A stretch of 64,000 nucleotides of DNA from [Mycobacterium] fortunisiensis (GCF_019050325.1 NZ_VOMB01000002.1:1-64000), one strand, 5' to 3'; counted from the first letter of the stretch, positions 9,472 through 18,746 are shown. Numbers and translations are program-made. The notes: generated by a model from the letters alone, not told the origin.

Positions 9472-10232
9472 CCACCGGCGAGCCTGACAAGCCGCGCCGC
9501 AAACTCTTCGGGCGGCGGCGCCGCGCCGAGGCAGCGGTGGAGCCGGTGGAGCCGGTGGAACCGGTGGAGGCCGACGAGGTCGAAGGTGGCGACGCCACAC
9601 CGGAACCCCGGATGCCCACGGGCAAGGCGGGCCGCAAAGCCGCGGAGCCGGAACCCGAGGCCGAGGCAGAGATAGAGGCAGAGGCAGAGGCAGAGCAGGT
9701 CCTCGTTCCGCACCGCGAAGCAGGTAAGCGGCTGACGTACGTCGCTGCGGGCGCTGCGGTGTTGTTCGTGGCGGCCGGGGCCTTCGGCGGTGCCATGCTG
9801 CAGCCCTACCTTGCCGACCGCGCGCTGGTGGCCACCAAGTTGCATGTGGCGCGGACTTCGGCCGACGCCATCACCACGTTGTGGACGTACAACCCGGACA
9901 ACATCGAAACCCTGCCGGACCGGGCCGAGAGGTTCCTGTCCAATGATTTTGCGGCCGAGTACCGGCAGTTCATCGACACGATCGTGCCGAGCAACAAGCA
10001 GGCGCAGGTCAGCAACGACACCGAGGTGATGGGCACCGCGGTCGAGTCGATCAGCCGCGATGAGGCCACTGCGATCGTCTACACCAACACGGTGTCGACC
10101 AGTCCGGTGACCAAGAACATCCCGTCGCTGCGGTATCTGTCGTTTCGGCTGACACTGCATCGAAGCGACGGGGATTGGCGTATCACGGAGATGCCGACAC
10201 TGACCCAATTGGACCTGACACCGCAGCTTTAG
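9438..10232 (+). CDS. mas1D: Mce-associated membrane protein (Mas1D type) with acidic repeats
   Basis: 264 residues from GTG 9438, chosen because GGAAGGA lies 6-13 bases upstream. The frame stays open further upstream, to 9405, but without a ribosome site. The cytoplasmic N-terminal part (about 1-95) is low complexity: a basic patch (FGRRRRAE), then VEP repeats from a 9-bp tandem DNA repeat near 9538-9570, then Glu-Ala repeats from a 6-bp repeat near 9658-9695. One transmembrane helix (about 100-122) and a Mce-associated extracytoplasmic domain follow. It corresponds by position to Rv0178 and closes the mce1 operon. Confidence 0.85.
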   Translation: MEDQPADSGDLTTGEPDKPRRKLFGRRRRAEAAVEPVEPVEPVEADEVEGGDATPEPRMPTGKAGRKAAEPEPEAEAEIEAEAEAEQVLVPHREAGKRLTYVAAGAAVLFVAAGAFGGAMLQPYLADRALVATKLHVARTSADAITTLWTYNPDNIETLPDRAERFLSNDFAAEYRQFIDTIVPSNKQAQVSNDTEVMGTAVESISRDEATAIVYTNTVSTSPVTKNIPSLRYLSFRLTLHRSDGDWRITEMPTLTQLDLTPQL

Positions 10233-10248
10233 CGGCGAGGATGTAGGC

Positions 10249-10935
10249 ATGGCCATTGCCTCACCGGTATCGCAGCGGTGGACTGTCGTGGCCCTGCTGT
10301 TGTTGACGTTCGCCACCGGTGTCGTCGATGCGATCAGTGTGCTGGTACTGGGCCACGTGTTCGTCGCGAACATGACCGGGAACGTGATCTTCCTGGGCTT
10401 CTGGTTCGTACCTCACTCGGCTGTCGATGTGACCGGCGCGCTGGTGGCTTTCGCCGGCTTCGTGCTGGGCACCGTCGTGGGCGGCCGGCTGCGGCGCCAC
10501 CTCGACGGGCGGGTCCGATTCTGGCTGACCACCGCGCTGTCCGTGGAAGTCGTTCTGCTGATCGTGCTCTCGAGTCTCGCCGGGGCTGGAGTGCTGTCCT
10601 ATCAGGACAACCGCAAGGCGATCCTCGCCGTTCTGGCGATGACGTTCGGTATCCAGAACGCGACCGCGCGTCAGTTCGGCATCCAGGAATTGAGCACCAC
10701 GGTGCTGACGCAGACGATCGTGGGCCTCGGTTTCGACAGCCGGCTGGCCGGCGGCACCGGCGACCGCGAGAAGTTGCGCTATGGAGTGGTGCTCACGATG
10801 TGTGGGGGGGCGGTGCTGGGTGCGACGCTGTCGCAGTTCACCGTCTCGCCGGTGATCGGGCTGGCGGCGGTGGTGGTGGCGATCAGCGCCCTGATCTTCA
10901 GGTTTGGGCCGCCGCCGGCGCAGAGTGCTCACTGA
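10249..10935 (+). CDS. DUF1275 (YoaK-type) membrane protein
   Basis: 228 residues with about six hydrophobic segments. Typical DUF1275 features are the start TFATGVVDAISVLVLGHVF, then the VANMTGNVIFLG segment and the central IQNATARQFGIQELSTTVLTQT block. The function of this family is not established; these are small integral membrane proteins often annotated as YoaK. It starts 17 bases after the Mce-associated genes and could be read with them. Its 3' end overlaps the convergent next gene by 38 bases. It is not part of the M. tuberculosis mce1 operon, so it is an addition here. Confidence 0.8.
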   Translation: MAIASPVSQRWTVVALLLLTFATGVVDAISVLVLGHVFVANMTGNVIFLGFWFVPHSAVDVTGALVAFAGFVLGTVVGGRLRRHLDGRVRFWLTTALSVEVVLLIVLSSLAGAGVLSYQDNRKAILAVLAMTFGIQNATARQFGIQELSTTVLTQTIVGLGFDSRLAGGTGDREKLRYGVVLTMCGGAVLGATLSQFTVSPVIGLAAVVVAISALIFRFGPPPAQSAH

Positions 10936-11641
10936 TCCACGTGGCGGCTTCGTCGGCCGCGTGCCGCAACGCTGTCAGTTCGCCGACGTAGTCGACGATC
11001 GCGCCGATTCCGGGCAGCATCCCGAGGTAGTGATACACCCTTTGCGGCTGTGGCCGTTTCGTGAGTTCGGCGCCCACTGCGCGCAGGGTGCCGGCGACCT
11101 CCCAGAGTTTGCCGGGCAACGAATGCGCGGTATCGGCATCCTCGGGTAGCGGGTCGGCCAGATCACGGTTGCACAGCACCGCGCCCAGCAACTGCACCTG
11201 GTCGTCGCGGTCGGTGACGCCGTCCTCACGGGCCACCGCCCACAGCAGGATTGCCTGGTTGGCGAATCCCAGGGCGTCCTGGACCGGGAGACGATCGGCA
11301 ATGAACCCGAAGGCGCCGGGAAACGCGACCGCCACCGTGGTCACCGTCCCGACCCGCCGCACCCACCATTTCACGTGGCCGTCTCGGGTCATGTCATCCC
11401 AGGCTTGAGTACCGGGCAGTTCGGCGAAATTGAGTATCGCCGCAGCGCGGTCCAACGTCCTGTCCACCGGATTCACGGCGGGGGACTGCCGATGCGTGCG
11501 CTGCTTCAGGCCGAGCGGGTCAAACCGGGTGGCCAGATCCAGCGCCGGGTTGATCACCGCCGCCGCACGGTTGAGTGCCCCGGCGACATCAGCGTCGGAG
11601 AGGCGGGTGAAAGGCAACAGGCTGATCCCCATCACAGCCAT
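10898..11641 (-). CDS. Conserved-looking hypothetical protein
   Basis: 247 residues from ATG 11641 (an alternative ATG at 11632 gives MGISLLPF). I do not recognise the family. It has one hydrophobic stretch (about 120-140, VGTVTTVAVAFPGAFGFIAD) followed by an alanine-rich helical part, and no signal peptide or catalytic motif is evident. Codon use resembles that of its neighbours, and the frame reads cleanly to a TGA that lies inside the convergent DUF1275 gene. It shares a short intergenic region of 72 bases with the divergent HNH gene. A much longer open frame extends upstream to 12781, but it is antisense to the HNH gene and not credible as coding. Confidence 0.55.
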   Translation of the reverse strand: MAVMGISLLPFTRLSDADVAGALNRAAAVINPALDLATRFDPLGLKQRTHRQSPAVNPVDRTLDRAAAILNFAELPGTQAWDDMTRDGHVKWWVRRVGTVTTVAVAFPGAFGFIADRLPVQDALGFANQAILLWAVAREDGVTDRDDQVQLLGAVLCNRDLADPLPEDADTAHSLPGKLWEVAGTLRAVGAELTKRPQPQRVYHYLGMLPGIGAIVDYVGELTALRHAADEAATWISEHSAPAAAQT

Positions 11642-11713
11642 CTTGCCGGATGGGCGCGGTTGCCGTCGTTTCCGGTCCGAAAATTTGTCGTACCCCTTTG
11701 CGATGATGGGGTT

Positions 11714-12985
11714 ATGTCTTCGGCCGCAGCCTCTTTCGATGTTGAGGTGAGCCCTGCACAGCGGTTGGAGAGGTTGTTCGAGGAGTTGTCGGAGCTGTGC
11801 GGTCAGCGCAACGCGATCGATGGCCGGATCGTGCAGATCGTGGCCGAGATGGACCGTGACGAGTTGTGCGGGGCTACCGGTGTCCGCTCGATCGAGGCGT
11901 TGGTGGCGTGGAAGACCGGTGTGACACCCCACAACGCGGAGACGGTGGTGACCGTCGCGCGGCGGGTCGACGAATTCCCGTGCTGTGTCGAAGCGTTGCG
12001 CGAAGGACGGTTGTCGCTGGATCAGGTCGGGGTGATCGCCGAGAAGGCCGCCGACGGATCCGATGAGCATTACGCCGAGTTGGCGGCGGTCGCCACCGTC
12101 CGCCAGTTGCGGACCGCGGTCAAGCTGGAACCACGCCCCCAACCCGATCCGCGGCCCGAACCGCAACGGTCCTTCACCAAGTCTGAGAAAGATGAGTGCA
12201 CCACCTACCGGATCACCCTTCCGCGGGTGGAGGCGGCGAAATTCGACGCCGCCCGCCAGGCCCACCAGGATGCGCTGATCGCGGACTGGAAACGCGATCA
12301 CGACATCGACGATCACGACACCGATGTCGATGACACCGGTGATGATCAGGTGCGACCGTTTCCCAACGCCGTCGATGCGTTCATGAGTGTGGTCGAGGCC
12401 GGGTGGGATGTTGAGGCGGAGCGCCGCCCGCACGGGCAGCACACCTCGGTGATCGTGCACCTCGATATCGAGCAGCGGATCGCCGCGTTGCATCTGGGTC
12501 CGGTGTTGACCGACGAGGATCGCCGCTACCTGCTCTGTGATGCCACCTGCGAAGTCTGGTTCGAACAGCGCGGGCAGGTGATCGGCTCCGGGCGGACCAC
12601 CCGCACTATCGGCCGCCGGCTCCGCCGGGCGCTGGAGCATCGCGACCGGTGCTGCGTGGTGCCCGGGTGCGGCGCCACCCGCGGCCTGCACGCCCACCAC
12701 CTCGTGCACTGGGAGGACGGCGGCACGACCGAACTGGACAACCTGGTGCTGCTGTGTCCGTATCACCATCGGCTGCATCACCGGGGTGGCATCACCATCA
12801 CCGGGCCCGCCGATCGGTTGCGGGTCACCGACCGCACCGGGGAACCACTACTCGGTGGATCATTGGCCCGGTCACCCAAGATGCCCCCGCCCGATGTTCC
12901 GCCCTACCCAGGGCCGACAGGGGAACGCGCCCAATGGTGGTGGTACCCGCCATTCGAACCCCAACCACCACCAACAGCCGCATAG
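11714..12985 (+). CDS. 13E12-type DUF222/HNH endonuclease-like protein
   Basis: 423 residues from ATG 11714. The N-terminal DUF222 region (about 10-290) is helical, and the C-terminal HNH region (about 310-360) contains RCCVVPGC, then HAHHLVHW, then LCPYHHRLHH, that is paired Cys plus HH and the final H/N positions of an HNH nuclease. This is the build of the mycobacterial 13E12 repeat family, which is multi-copy in many species and whose biological role is unclear. The Pro-rich C-terminus ends in a run of prolines. A short inverted repeat (ACCCC 11692-11696, GGGGT 11708-11712) sits directly before the start and could be an operator. No repeats flank the gene. Confidence 0.85.
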   Translation: MSSAAASFDVEVSPAQRLERLFEELSELCGQRNAIDGRIVQIVAEMDRDELCGATGVRSIEALVAWKTGVTPHNAETVVTVARRVDEFPCCVEALREGRLSLDQVGVIAEKAADGSDEHYAELAAVATVRQLRTAVKLEPRPQPDPRPEPQRSFTKSEKDECTTYRITLPRVEAAKFDAARQAHQDALIADWKRDHDIDDHDTDVDDTGDDQVRPFPNAVDAFMSVVEAGWDVEAERRPHGQHTSVIVHLDIEQRIAALHLGPVLTDEDRRYLLCDATCEVWFEQRGQVIGSGRTTRTIGRRLRRALEHRDRCCVVPGCGATRGLHAHHLVHWEDGGTTELDNLVLLCPYHHRLHHRGGITITGPADRLRVTDRTGEPLLGGSLARSPKMPPPDVPPYPGPTGERAQWWWYPPFEPQPPPTAA

Positions 12986-13002
12986 CGCAGGGTGGTTATG
13001 GA

Positions 13003-14745
13003 TCAGGCGTATCCGTCCACCCATGTGCCGGTGTCATCCGTGCGGACGACGAGGTTGACTCCTGGCGCCGCCATCAATGCGGCCGCTCGCGACGGAGTCG
13101 GGACGCTCTCAGTCTCGGCGCACGTGTTTCGGTCGAAGGTCGCGAGCGCGTCGCGAGTACCGAACACGACCTGCCTGTCCAGGATCAAAGCCATGCCGTC
13201 AGGGGATATGCGCCCGGTGGCATTGGCGGGACGGTCGTTGAATGAGCACTGCTCTCGTCCGTCCGGGCTGCGCAAGGTAGCCCGATCATTGTCGTGAGTG
13301 AGGGCCGCATCGGAGCCGTCGGTGGTAAGGATGGGATACACGGGGCTGCCGAGATCCTCGTAGGACCGGCGTGCGGCGTTGGCGAACACCGTGCGGCGTT
13401 CACCATCATCAGGGCCCACGGTGAGGATGGCGGCGCCGTCGCCCGCATGTGAGGCGTACAGCGCCACGCGGTGGCGTTTGAAATCCTCTGCGGTATAGGG
13501 AAGCCCACGCAGAACCGTGGCTTCCCACGTGGTGGTGCCGGTAGCCGGATCGGCAACGGCGAACAGGATGTCCGTGCCGTCACTGCCCGGGCACCGCTCT
13601 GCACTCTGGAGGAAACGTGCGAATCCGTCGCCCCAGTCCGGGCAGTGAGAGCCGGGCGCGGGCGCCGTCCAGAGGCGATTTCCGGTCCTGGTGTCGAACC
13701 GGGTCCAGGTGAGGGCGTCCGGGTCTTCGTCGACCAGGTAGGTGAGGCCCGGTGGCAGACGATGATCGATCACCCTCCGGTAGGTGTCGACCAATGACTT
13801 GTTCGAGGACCACCACAGCCGGCGGCCGGTGGGTGCATCGAGACCCACCAATATCGAAGGATACGAACCGATCCCGGCGACAACGGTCTGTCCGCCGTCG
13901 AACACGTGCAGCGATGTCACCAGCGATTCGCCGGGGCCGGAGCGTGAATAGTGCCATCGCTCAGCTGAATCGGGCCCATAGGCGGTGACCTTCCCATTGC
14001 CGTAGGTGACGAAGCCGCCGGCGATGGGTTCGACGTACCACCCGTTGTGTTCGATCTGGTCCCAGTTTGTCCAGTCGGACACCTTGAGGGTGAAGCGTTT
14101 TGTGCCGAGGGTGGCCGGTATAGGGAGGTCCGCGGATGGTGATGATGCGATCGACGCGTCGACGAATCGGCGGTCATCACCGGCGCGGACCGCTAGGTTG
14201 GCCGCCGAGGCTGACACCACGAGCCCGACGAGAATTCCGACCACGACAGGGACGCGCCAGCCGCGATGCGCCCGGCGGGGGATGGCGAAGCTGCCGATGA
14301 TCAGGGCCACCACGCCGATCAGTCCCAACCGCCAGGCGGACAGCATGACCGGCAACTGTGCCGTGCGTGGATAGAACATCATCCAGCCAACAAACTGACC
14401 AAGCCGGTCGGCGTAGAAGGTCATGAACAACAGGACCATCACGCCCACCGCGGCCGGCAAGATCCATGTACCCGGATGGGTTCTGCCGACGAACCAGGCA
14501 ATGACGGTGGTCGCCAGCAGCAGGCCGACAAGCCAACAAAGGGCTACCGCGATGCTTTGGGGGGTGTGGGCACCCAGCGATGCCGCTTCAGGCGGCAGGA
14601 AATCTCCCCATGCACCGAGCGCAGGTGACGGCTGCCCGGTCAGCCAACTCGTCAGGGCGAGGCCCACGGCGGATATGAGCAGCGCAAGCGCCAATCCCAG
14701 GCTTACTGCCGATATGGCACGCATCAACGATTTCCCCCACGACAC
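13003..14745 (-). CDS. Membrane protein with extracytoplasmic beta-propeller-like domain
   Basis: 580 residues. Five hydrophobic segments (about 8-30, 63-85, 95-112, 135-155, 165-185) are followed by a large soluble part of about 390 residues. The soluble part has repeated strands such as GLDAPTGRRLWWSS and FDTRTGNRLWTAP, the style of PQQ-enzyme/WD-like repeats. The C-terminal domain is therefore predicted to lie outside the membrane and to form a propeller. It carries several Cys that could pair there. I do not recognise a specific family or function. It is convergent with the HNH gene, with 17 bases between stops. Confidence 0.7.
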   Translation of the reverse strand: MSWGKSLMRAISAVSLGLALALLISAVGLALTSWLTGQPSPALGAWGDFLPPEAASLGAHTPQSIAVALCWLVGLLLATTVIAWFVGRTHPGTWILPAAVGVMVLLFMTFYADRLGQFVGWMMFYPRTAQLPVMLSAWRLGLIGVVALIIGSFAIPRRAHRGWRVPVVVGILVGLVVSASAANLAVRAGDDRRFVDASIASSPSADLPIPATLGTKRFTLKVSDWTNWDQIEHNGWYVEPIAGGFVTYGNGKVTAYGPDSAERWHYSRSGPGESLVTSLHVFDGGQTVVAGIGSYPSILVGLDAPTGRRLWWSSNKSLVDTYRRVIDHRLPPGLTYLVDEDPDALTWTRFDTRTGNRLWTAPAPGSHCPDWGDGFARFLQSAERCPGSDGTDILFAVADPATGTTTWEATVLRGLPYTAEDFKRHRVALYASHAGDGAAILTVGPDDGERRTVFANAARRSYEDLGSPVYPILTTDGSDAALTHDNDRATLRSPDGREQCSFNDRPANATGRISPDGMALILDRQVVFGTRDALATFDRNTCAETESVPTPSRAAALMAAPGVNLVVRTDDTGTWVDGYA

Positions 14746-14784
14746 GGGAGAATTCTGCCAGGCCGCGCCGGTAACCTGACCGAT

Positions 14785-15468
14785 ATGCCCAGTGCCGTGG
14801 ATCGGGCCGACGTTTTCGTCAAGCGGAATGTGTCGGCGCCGCCTGGGTTCTTCGCTGCGGAGGCCGCCGGACTGAACTGGCTGGCCGTCGAGGGCGGTGT
14901 GCCGTGTGTTCCGGTAATCGCCTACGACTCAACCTCATTGACGCTGCAGTGATTGCACCCGGTGGCGCCGACGGCGCAGGCCGCTCGAATCTTCGGCGAG
15001 CAACTGGCGCACACCCACGAAGCCGGCGCGTCGGCCTATGGCGCCGGGCCGGCCGGTTACGGCGGGGATGGGTTCTTCGGCCCGATGGCACAGCCGTTGC
15101 CAATGTCGTTGGCGCCCCACGATTCTTGGGGCGCTTTCTAGGCCGATGAGCGGTTGCGTCCGATGACGCAACTGGCGGCAGGCCGGCTCAGTGCCGGGGC
15201 GCTCGGCGCCATCGCGGCGGTGGCCGATCTGTGCCGCGCAGACTTGTTCCATGACGACGACCGTCTGGCCAGGCTGCACGGTGACCTGTGGAGCGGCAAC
15301 GTGATGTGGACCGCCGACGGTGCGGTCCTTGTCGACCCTGCCGCACATGGTGGACATCGGGAGACTGATCTGGCGATGCTGGCGCTGTTCGGCCGAGGTT
15401 ACGCGGGCCACGCTGAGGCGGCGGCCCGGCGAGTCCTGGTAACTGCCAGCAAACTACGGATCGAGTAG
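14785..15468 (+). pseudogene. Fructosamine/ketosamine kinase family pseudogene
   Basis: One reading frame from ATG 14785 to TAG 15468 is interrupted by two in-frame stops: TGA at 14950 and TAG at 15139. All three pieces keep kinase-family sequence: FVKR and EAAGLNWLA in the first, HEAGASAYG and the DSWGAF segment in the second, and LHGDLWSGN (catalytic loop) with the DPA metal-binding and HRETDLAML motifs in the third. The family is usually about 250-290 residues and continues well beyond HRETDLAML. Here LFG is followed at once by GYAGHAEAAARR, which I would expect only near the C-terminus, so an internal deletion is likely. Functional members phosphorylate protein-bound ketoamines so that they are removed. 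With two stops and a probable deletion, this copy is judged non-functional. Confidence 0.75.
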
Positions 15469-15622
15469 TTGACAGATCAGCGGACGTTTGACAATGGCAA
15501 GGCATGCGCCAATGGCGCACAGCAACGTTGCATGGATATATCCGCAATAAATCTGACGCTTGCCTCTGGCAAGCAACGATATGCCTCTGCCCAGTACAGC
15601 ATTCATCGGGTCGCTTTCGCCA

Positions 15623-15637
15623 AGTTTGCGACAAACT
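15623..15637. promoter_or_regulatory. Inverted repeat, possible operator
   Basis: A perfect inverted repeat, AGTTTG-CGA-CAAACT, lies about 105 bases before the PE-PPE-domain gene, in a 274-base intergenic stretch (15469-15742) that is visibly richer in A and T than the genes around it. The same stretch holds a short hairpin (GCTTGCC-TCT-GGCAAGC, 15558-15574). Its size fits a dimeric repressor site, but which protein binds is unknown. I see no RNA gene in this stretch. Confidence 0.35.
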
Positions 15638-15742
15638 GTGAAGGCAAATATGGAAATTTTCCCAGCAATGTAGTGATGGGGGTCACAGTAGTGTTACGTT
15701 GCCTGAGATCAACCTGAGAACACGGCCGAAGGGACTGGTCAG

Positions 15743-18052
15743 ATGGCAGTCAAACACCGTAGGCAGCGGCGGCGCGTCAAGAAGGTGGCGAGCATCGGTG
15801 CGGCGACCGCAACGATCACCGCACTCACCGTCGGTGTTGCTCCGCCAACCGCTCAGGCCGCCGCGGTCCAGCGGGACGTGTGGCTGCAATCCGGAGCGCA
15901 GATCTTCCCGCCGCCGGATCAGATCCCAGACCTCACGGGTGGGCTGGGCGCGGCGGCATACAACGTGGCCCAGGACATCGGCGCGCAGCTGCTCACGGCG
16001 ATCGTCGACAACGTCAATCTGGCAGCGTTGGCACAGGCCGCCGGGTTGGATCCGGAGAGCGTCGTCACCGGTCTGCTGAACAATGCGGTCAACGGCGTTG
16101 TGGGCGGCGTGCTGGGCCAGGTTCCCATCGATGTCGATGGTCTTGTGGCTCCGGTCCTTCAACCCGTGCTGGCGGAGGTCCTCGGGCCCCTGGGGCTCGG
16201 CCAGTTGGTGACGGGCCAGGTTGCAGCGCTACTGGCCCCGGCAATTGCGGAGGTGCTCGGGCTGGACGACGTCGACAACCTCGGTCAACTCGTTGCAGCG
16301 CTCGGCCTCAACCTGGACAACCCGTTCGACCTGTCCGATGTCGACGTTCCCGGCCTCAACGTCGTCACCACCGGCTGGCCGTTCACGTTGATGAAACTGA
16401 TCGGCGTCGACCTCGGCTGGGTCCCACCGTTCCCCAACTCGGTCGCCGCCGACATCAACAACACCAACTATCTGGATGTTGGTATCGGAGGCCTACTTGG
16501 CGACCTCCCGGTGATCGACCAGTTGACGTCGCTTCTGAACGTCCTGGCCCCGACTGTCGACGTGGACGACGTGCTCAATGGTCTCCCCGACCTGGTCTCC
16601 TTGCGAGTGCCGATCGTGGCCGGAGTCGGCCTCGGCGCATTCGCCGCCGGCGCGGCCTATCAACAAGTGGTCGACGACCTGCCGAATCAGCCTGGCGGAG
16701 CGAACTTCACCGGAAGCGATCCACTGCTGGGCAGCTTCACGATCCTGCCGATGCTCCTGATCGACAACCCGGGCCGCGCCAACGGCGGCATCCTGGCCCG
16801 GGCCTATCCGCTGTTCAGGTTGCTCGGTATCGACACCGTGACGCCCGATACCCAGGTGCAGAGCAGCACTGATGGGGAAGGTCTGCTCAACGGCATACAG
16901 CTGTTTGGGCTGACTCTGGGTGGTGCCAATCTGATCCCGATCAAGGTCGACGCCACGGCGGAGTACCTGCCGCTGTCGGACTTTGCTGCCTGGCCCAACC
17001 CGTTCACAATGGCGAATAACGTTGCAGCAGGGATGTTCCCGACGTACATCCTGCGAAATCAAACCGTCGCGGGGATTCTCGGGGGCCTGACCACCCAGGT
17101 GGTGGGCCAGCTTGTTGCCGACCTCGCCGATTACACGGCCAACCCCGGCGAGGATCCCACCAAGGGGCCCAAGCTCAACATCTACTACACACTGGACGCG
17201 CAGAGCCTGCCGCTGCTGGAACCCACTTATCTAGCGGTAGACGCCATCAACCTGCTGACCGGGGCGAACCTCAACAACCCGATCGGCACGGCGCTGAGCC
17301 CGGTGCTCACCAGCCTCGTCAACCTCGGGTACACCGACGTCGAGTACGACCCGGCCACCGGCGTCTATCAACGCACCCTCGACGAAGCCGATATCCCAAC
17401 CGCTTTCGGGACGCTTCCGGCCGATGTCGATTGGGCTCAGGTTCCCGGGCATCTGGTCGACAACCTCGTCACGGGCATCCAGAAGGCCATCGATGACGGC
17501 CTGATCAACCAGAACCCCGTGCCGAGCCCGATTCAGACGCTGCTCGGTTTGCTCGGCGTGGGCAGTGAAACTGGCATATCCCCACTGGATCTGCCTGCAC
17601 CACAAAATATTACGACTACGAAGTTTGAACCACAGGGCATCACAGATACCCCGCCAGTGGCCGGTGACGCCAAGGTGCTGAACCTCGCGGCCGAACCGGA
17701 GCCTGACACCGAGAAGGTGGAGAAGGAGACCGGAGACAAGGCGATCATCCTGAAACGGGAGGCCACAAAGATCGGCACCTCGGCCCTGAAGGCGCGGGAA
17801 CGCACCGCCGCGGCGGTCACGGATGCGCAGGATCGACTCAATTCGCTTGCCGAGAACGGCCGCAAGCAGATGAGGTCTGCCGTCAATGGCCTCAGGGGCG
17901 GTGCCGAAAAGGCTGCTGAGCCGGTCAAGACTGAGAAGCAACAGGAGACGACGCAAGAGAAGAAGCAAGAGAAGAAGCAAGCGGCAAAGCAGGACAAGAA
18001 GCAAGACAAGAAGCACGAGAAAAAGCGAGCAAAGAAGCGCGACGCCGCGTAG
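15743..18052 (+). CDS. Secreted PE-PPE-domain protein with lysine-rich tail
   Basis: 769 residues. A strongly basic N-terminus and hydrophobic core end in a likely signal-peptidase site (AQA-A, about residue 39-41). Residues about 200-600 resemble the PE-PPE serine-hydrolase domain: an elbow-like strand at 290-300, the DNPGRANGGILARAYP segment at 341-355 and a C-terminal LGYTDVEYDP segment. No PE or PPE N-terminal domain is present. Where the family has a GxSxG-type nucleophile elbow, this protein reads GVGLGA (294-299), so Gly replaces the serine. The tail (about 690-769) is Lys-, Glu- and Gln-rich and ends in repeated KQ/KK units, suggesting binding to an anionic surface. The ribosome site GAAGGGA lies about 9 bases before the ATG. 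Function unknown; it may be a pseudoenzyme. Confidence 0.7.
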   Translation: MAVKHRRQRRRVKKVASIGAATATITALTVGVAPPTAQAAAVQRDVWLQSGAQIFPPPDQIPDLTGGLGAAAYNVAQDIGAQLLTAIVDNVNLAALAQAAGLDPESVVTGLLNNAVNGVVGGVLGQVPIDVDGLVAPVLQPVLAEVLGPLGLGQLVTGQVAALLAPAIAEVLGLDDVDNLGQLVAALGLNLDNPFDLSDVDVPGLNVVTTGWPFTLMKLIGVDLGWVPPFPNSVAADINNTNYLDVGIGGLLGDLPVIDQLTSLLNVLAPTVDVDDVLNGLPDLVSLRVPIVAGVGLGAFAAGAAYQQVVDDLPNQPGGANFTGSDPLLGSFTILPMLLIDNPGRANGGILARAYPLFRLLGIDTVTPDTQVQSSTDGEGLLNGIQLFGLTLGGANLIPIKVDATAEYLPLSDFAAWPNPFTMANNVAAGMFPTYILRNQTVAGILGGLTTQVVGQLVADLADYTANPGEDPTKGPKLNIYYTLDAQSLPLLEPTYLAVDAINLLTGANLNNPIGTALSPVLTSLVNLGYTDVEYDPATGVYQRTLDEADIPTAFGTLPADVDWAQVPGHLVDNLVTGIQKAIDDGLINQNPVPSPIQTLLGLLGVGSETGISPLDLPAPQNITTTKFEPQGITDTPPVAGDAKVLNLAAEPEPDTEKVEKETGDKAIILKREATKIGTSALKARERTAAAVTDAQDRLNSLAENGRKQMRSAVNGLRGGAEKAAEPVKTEKQQETTQEKKQEKKQAAKQDKKQDKKHEKKRAKKRDAA

Positions 18053-18090
18053 CGGCAGGCCCAGGCGCCGCCGGAAACTACGATTGTCCG

Positions 18091-18738
18091 GTGACTTCGG
18101 CAAGGCGTGGGCGCGGCAGACCTGCCGGACCTGGCGTCGACGTCGAGCAACGGCGCAACGACCTGCTCGACGCCGCCGAACGTGCCATCCGGACCCACGG
18201 CGCCGATGTGGGTCTCGCCGAGGTGGCCAAAGAGGCCGGCTTTGTGCGCTCGGCCGTCTATGCGGTGTTCCCGAATCGGACGGCGATGTTGTCCGACCTC
18301 GGCAAGCGTCAGGCTCGACGGCTGCTGATCGAGATCACCAAACGCGCCGACGGCTCGACCGATCTGCGGCAGCGGATGTCGTTGTTCTTCGACGTGATCT
18401 GCGGCTGGATGCAGGACGATCCGGATCTGTATCGCGCGCTGAGCGTGCATGCCGCCGGCGGTCACGAGACGCCGGGGATCTTTGATCAACTCGCCGCAGC
18501 GGTCGAGGCAATGTTGGCGGCATCGATGAAGGCCGGCGGCGCCGATGCCGCGGCAGCGGCGCCGTGGGCGCGGGCGATCGTCGGTTCCGCCATGGTCAGC
18601 GCCCAATGGTGGATCCGGGATTCGACGATGCCTCGGGCCGAGCTCGTCGAACACCTGACCACCTTGTGCTGGGACGGTGGCTCGGCGCTGCCGTTCAGTC
18701 CCTTCGACGTCTCGGCTATTGACAGCAGCCCGCCATAA
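18091..18738 (+). CDS. TetR family transcriptional regulator
   Basis: 215 residues from GTG 18091. The N-terminal helix-turn-helix (about 22-70) contains LLDAAERAIRTHGADVGLAE and VRSAVYAVFPNRTAML. The C-terminal ligand-binding part is alanine-rich. It ends 8 bases before the carotenoid oxygenase start, in the same direction, so the two genes are probably cotranscribed and the regulator may control the oxygenase. The ligand cannot be told from sequence. Confidence 0.88.
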   Translation: MTSARRGRGRPAGPGVDVEQRRNDLLDAAERAIRTHGADVGLAEVAKEAGFVRSAVYAVFPNRTAMLSDLGKRQARRLLIEITKRADGSTDLRQRMSLFFDVICGWMQDDPDLYRALSVHAAGGHETPGIFDQLAAAVEAMLAASMKAGGADAAAAAPWARAIVGSAMVSAQWWIRDSTMPRAELVEHLTTLCWDGGSALPFSPFDVSAIDSSPP

Positions 18739-18746
18739 AAGACACC

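Noticed and set aside
11642..12781. Upstream extension of the hypothetical gene at 10898-11641
   Set aside because: It runs antisense through the HNH gene, which has clear DUF222/HNH sequence.
14950..15141. Stop-codon readthrough or selenocysteine in the fructosamine-kinase frame
   Set aside because: Two different stops (TGA and TAG) plus an apparent deletion are better explained by decay; no recoding signal is visible.
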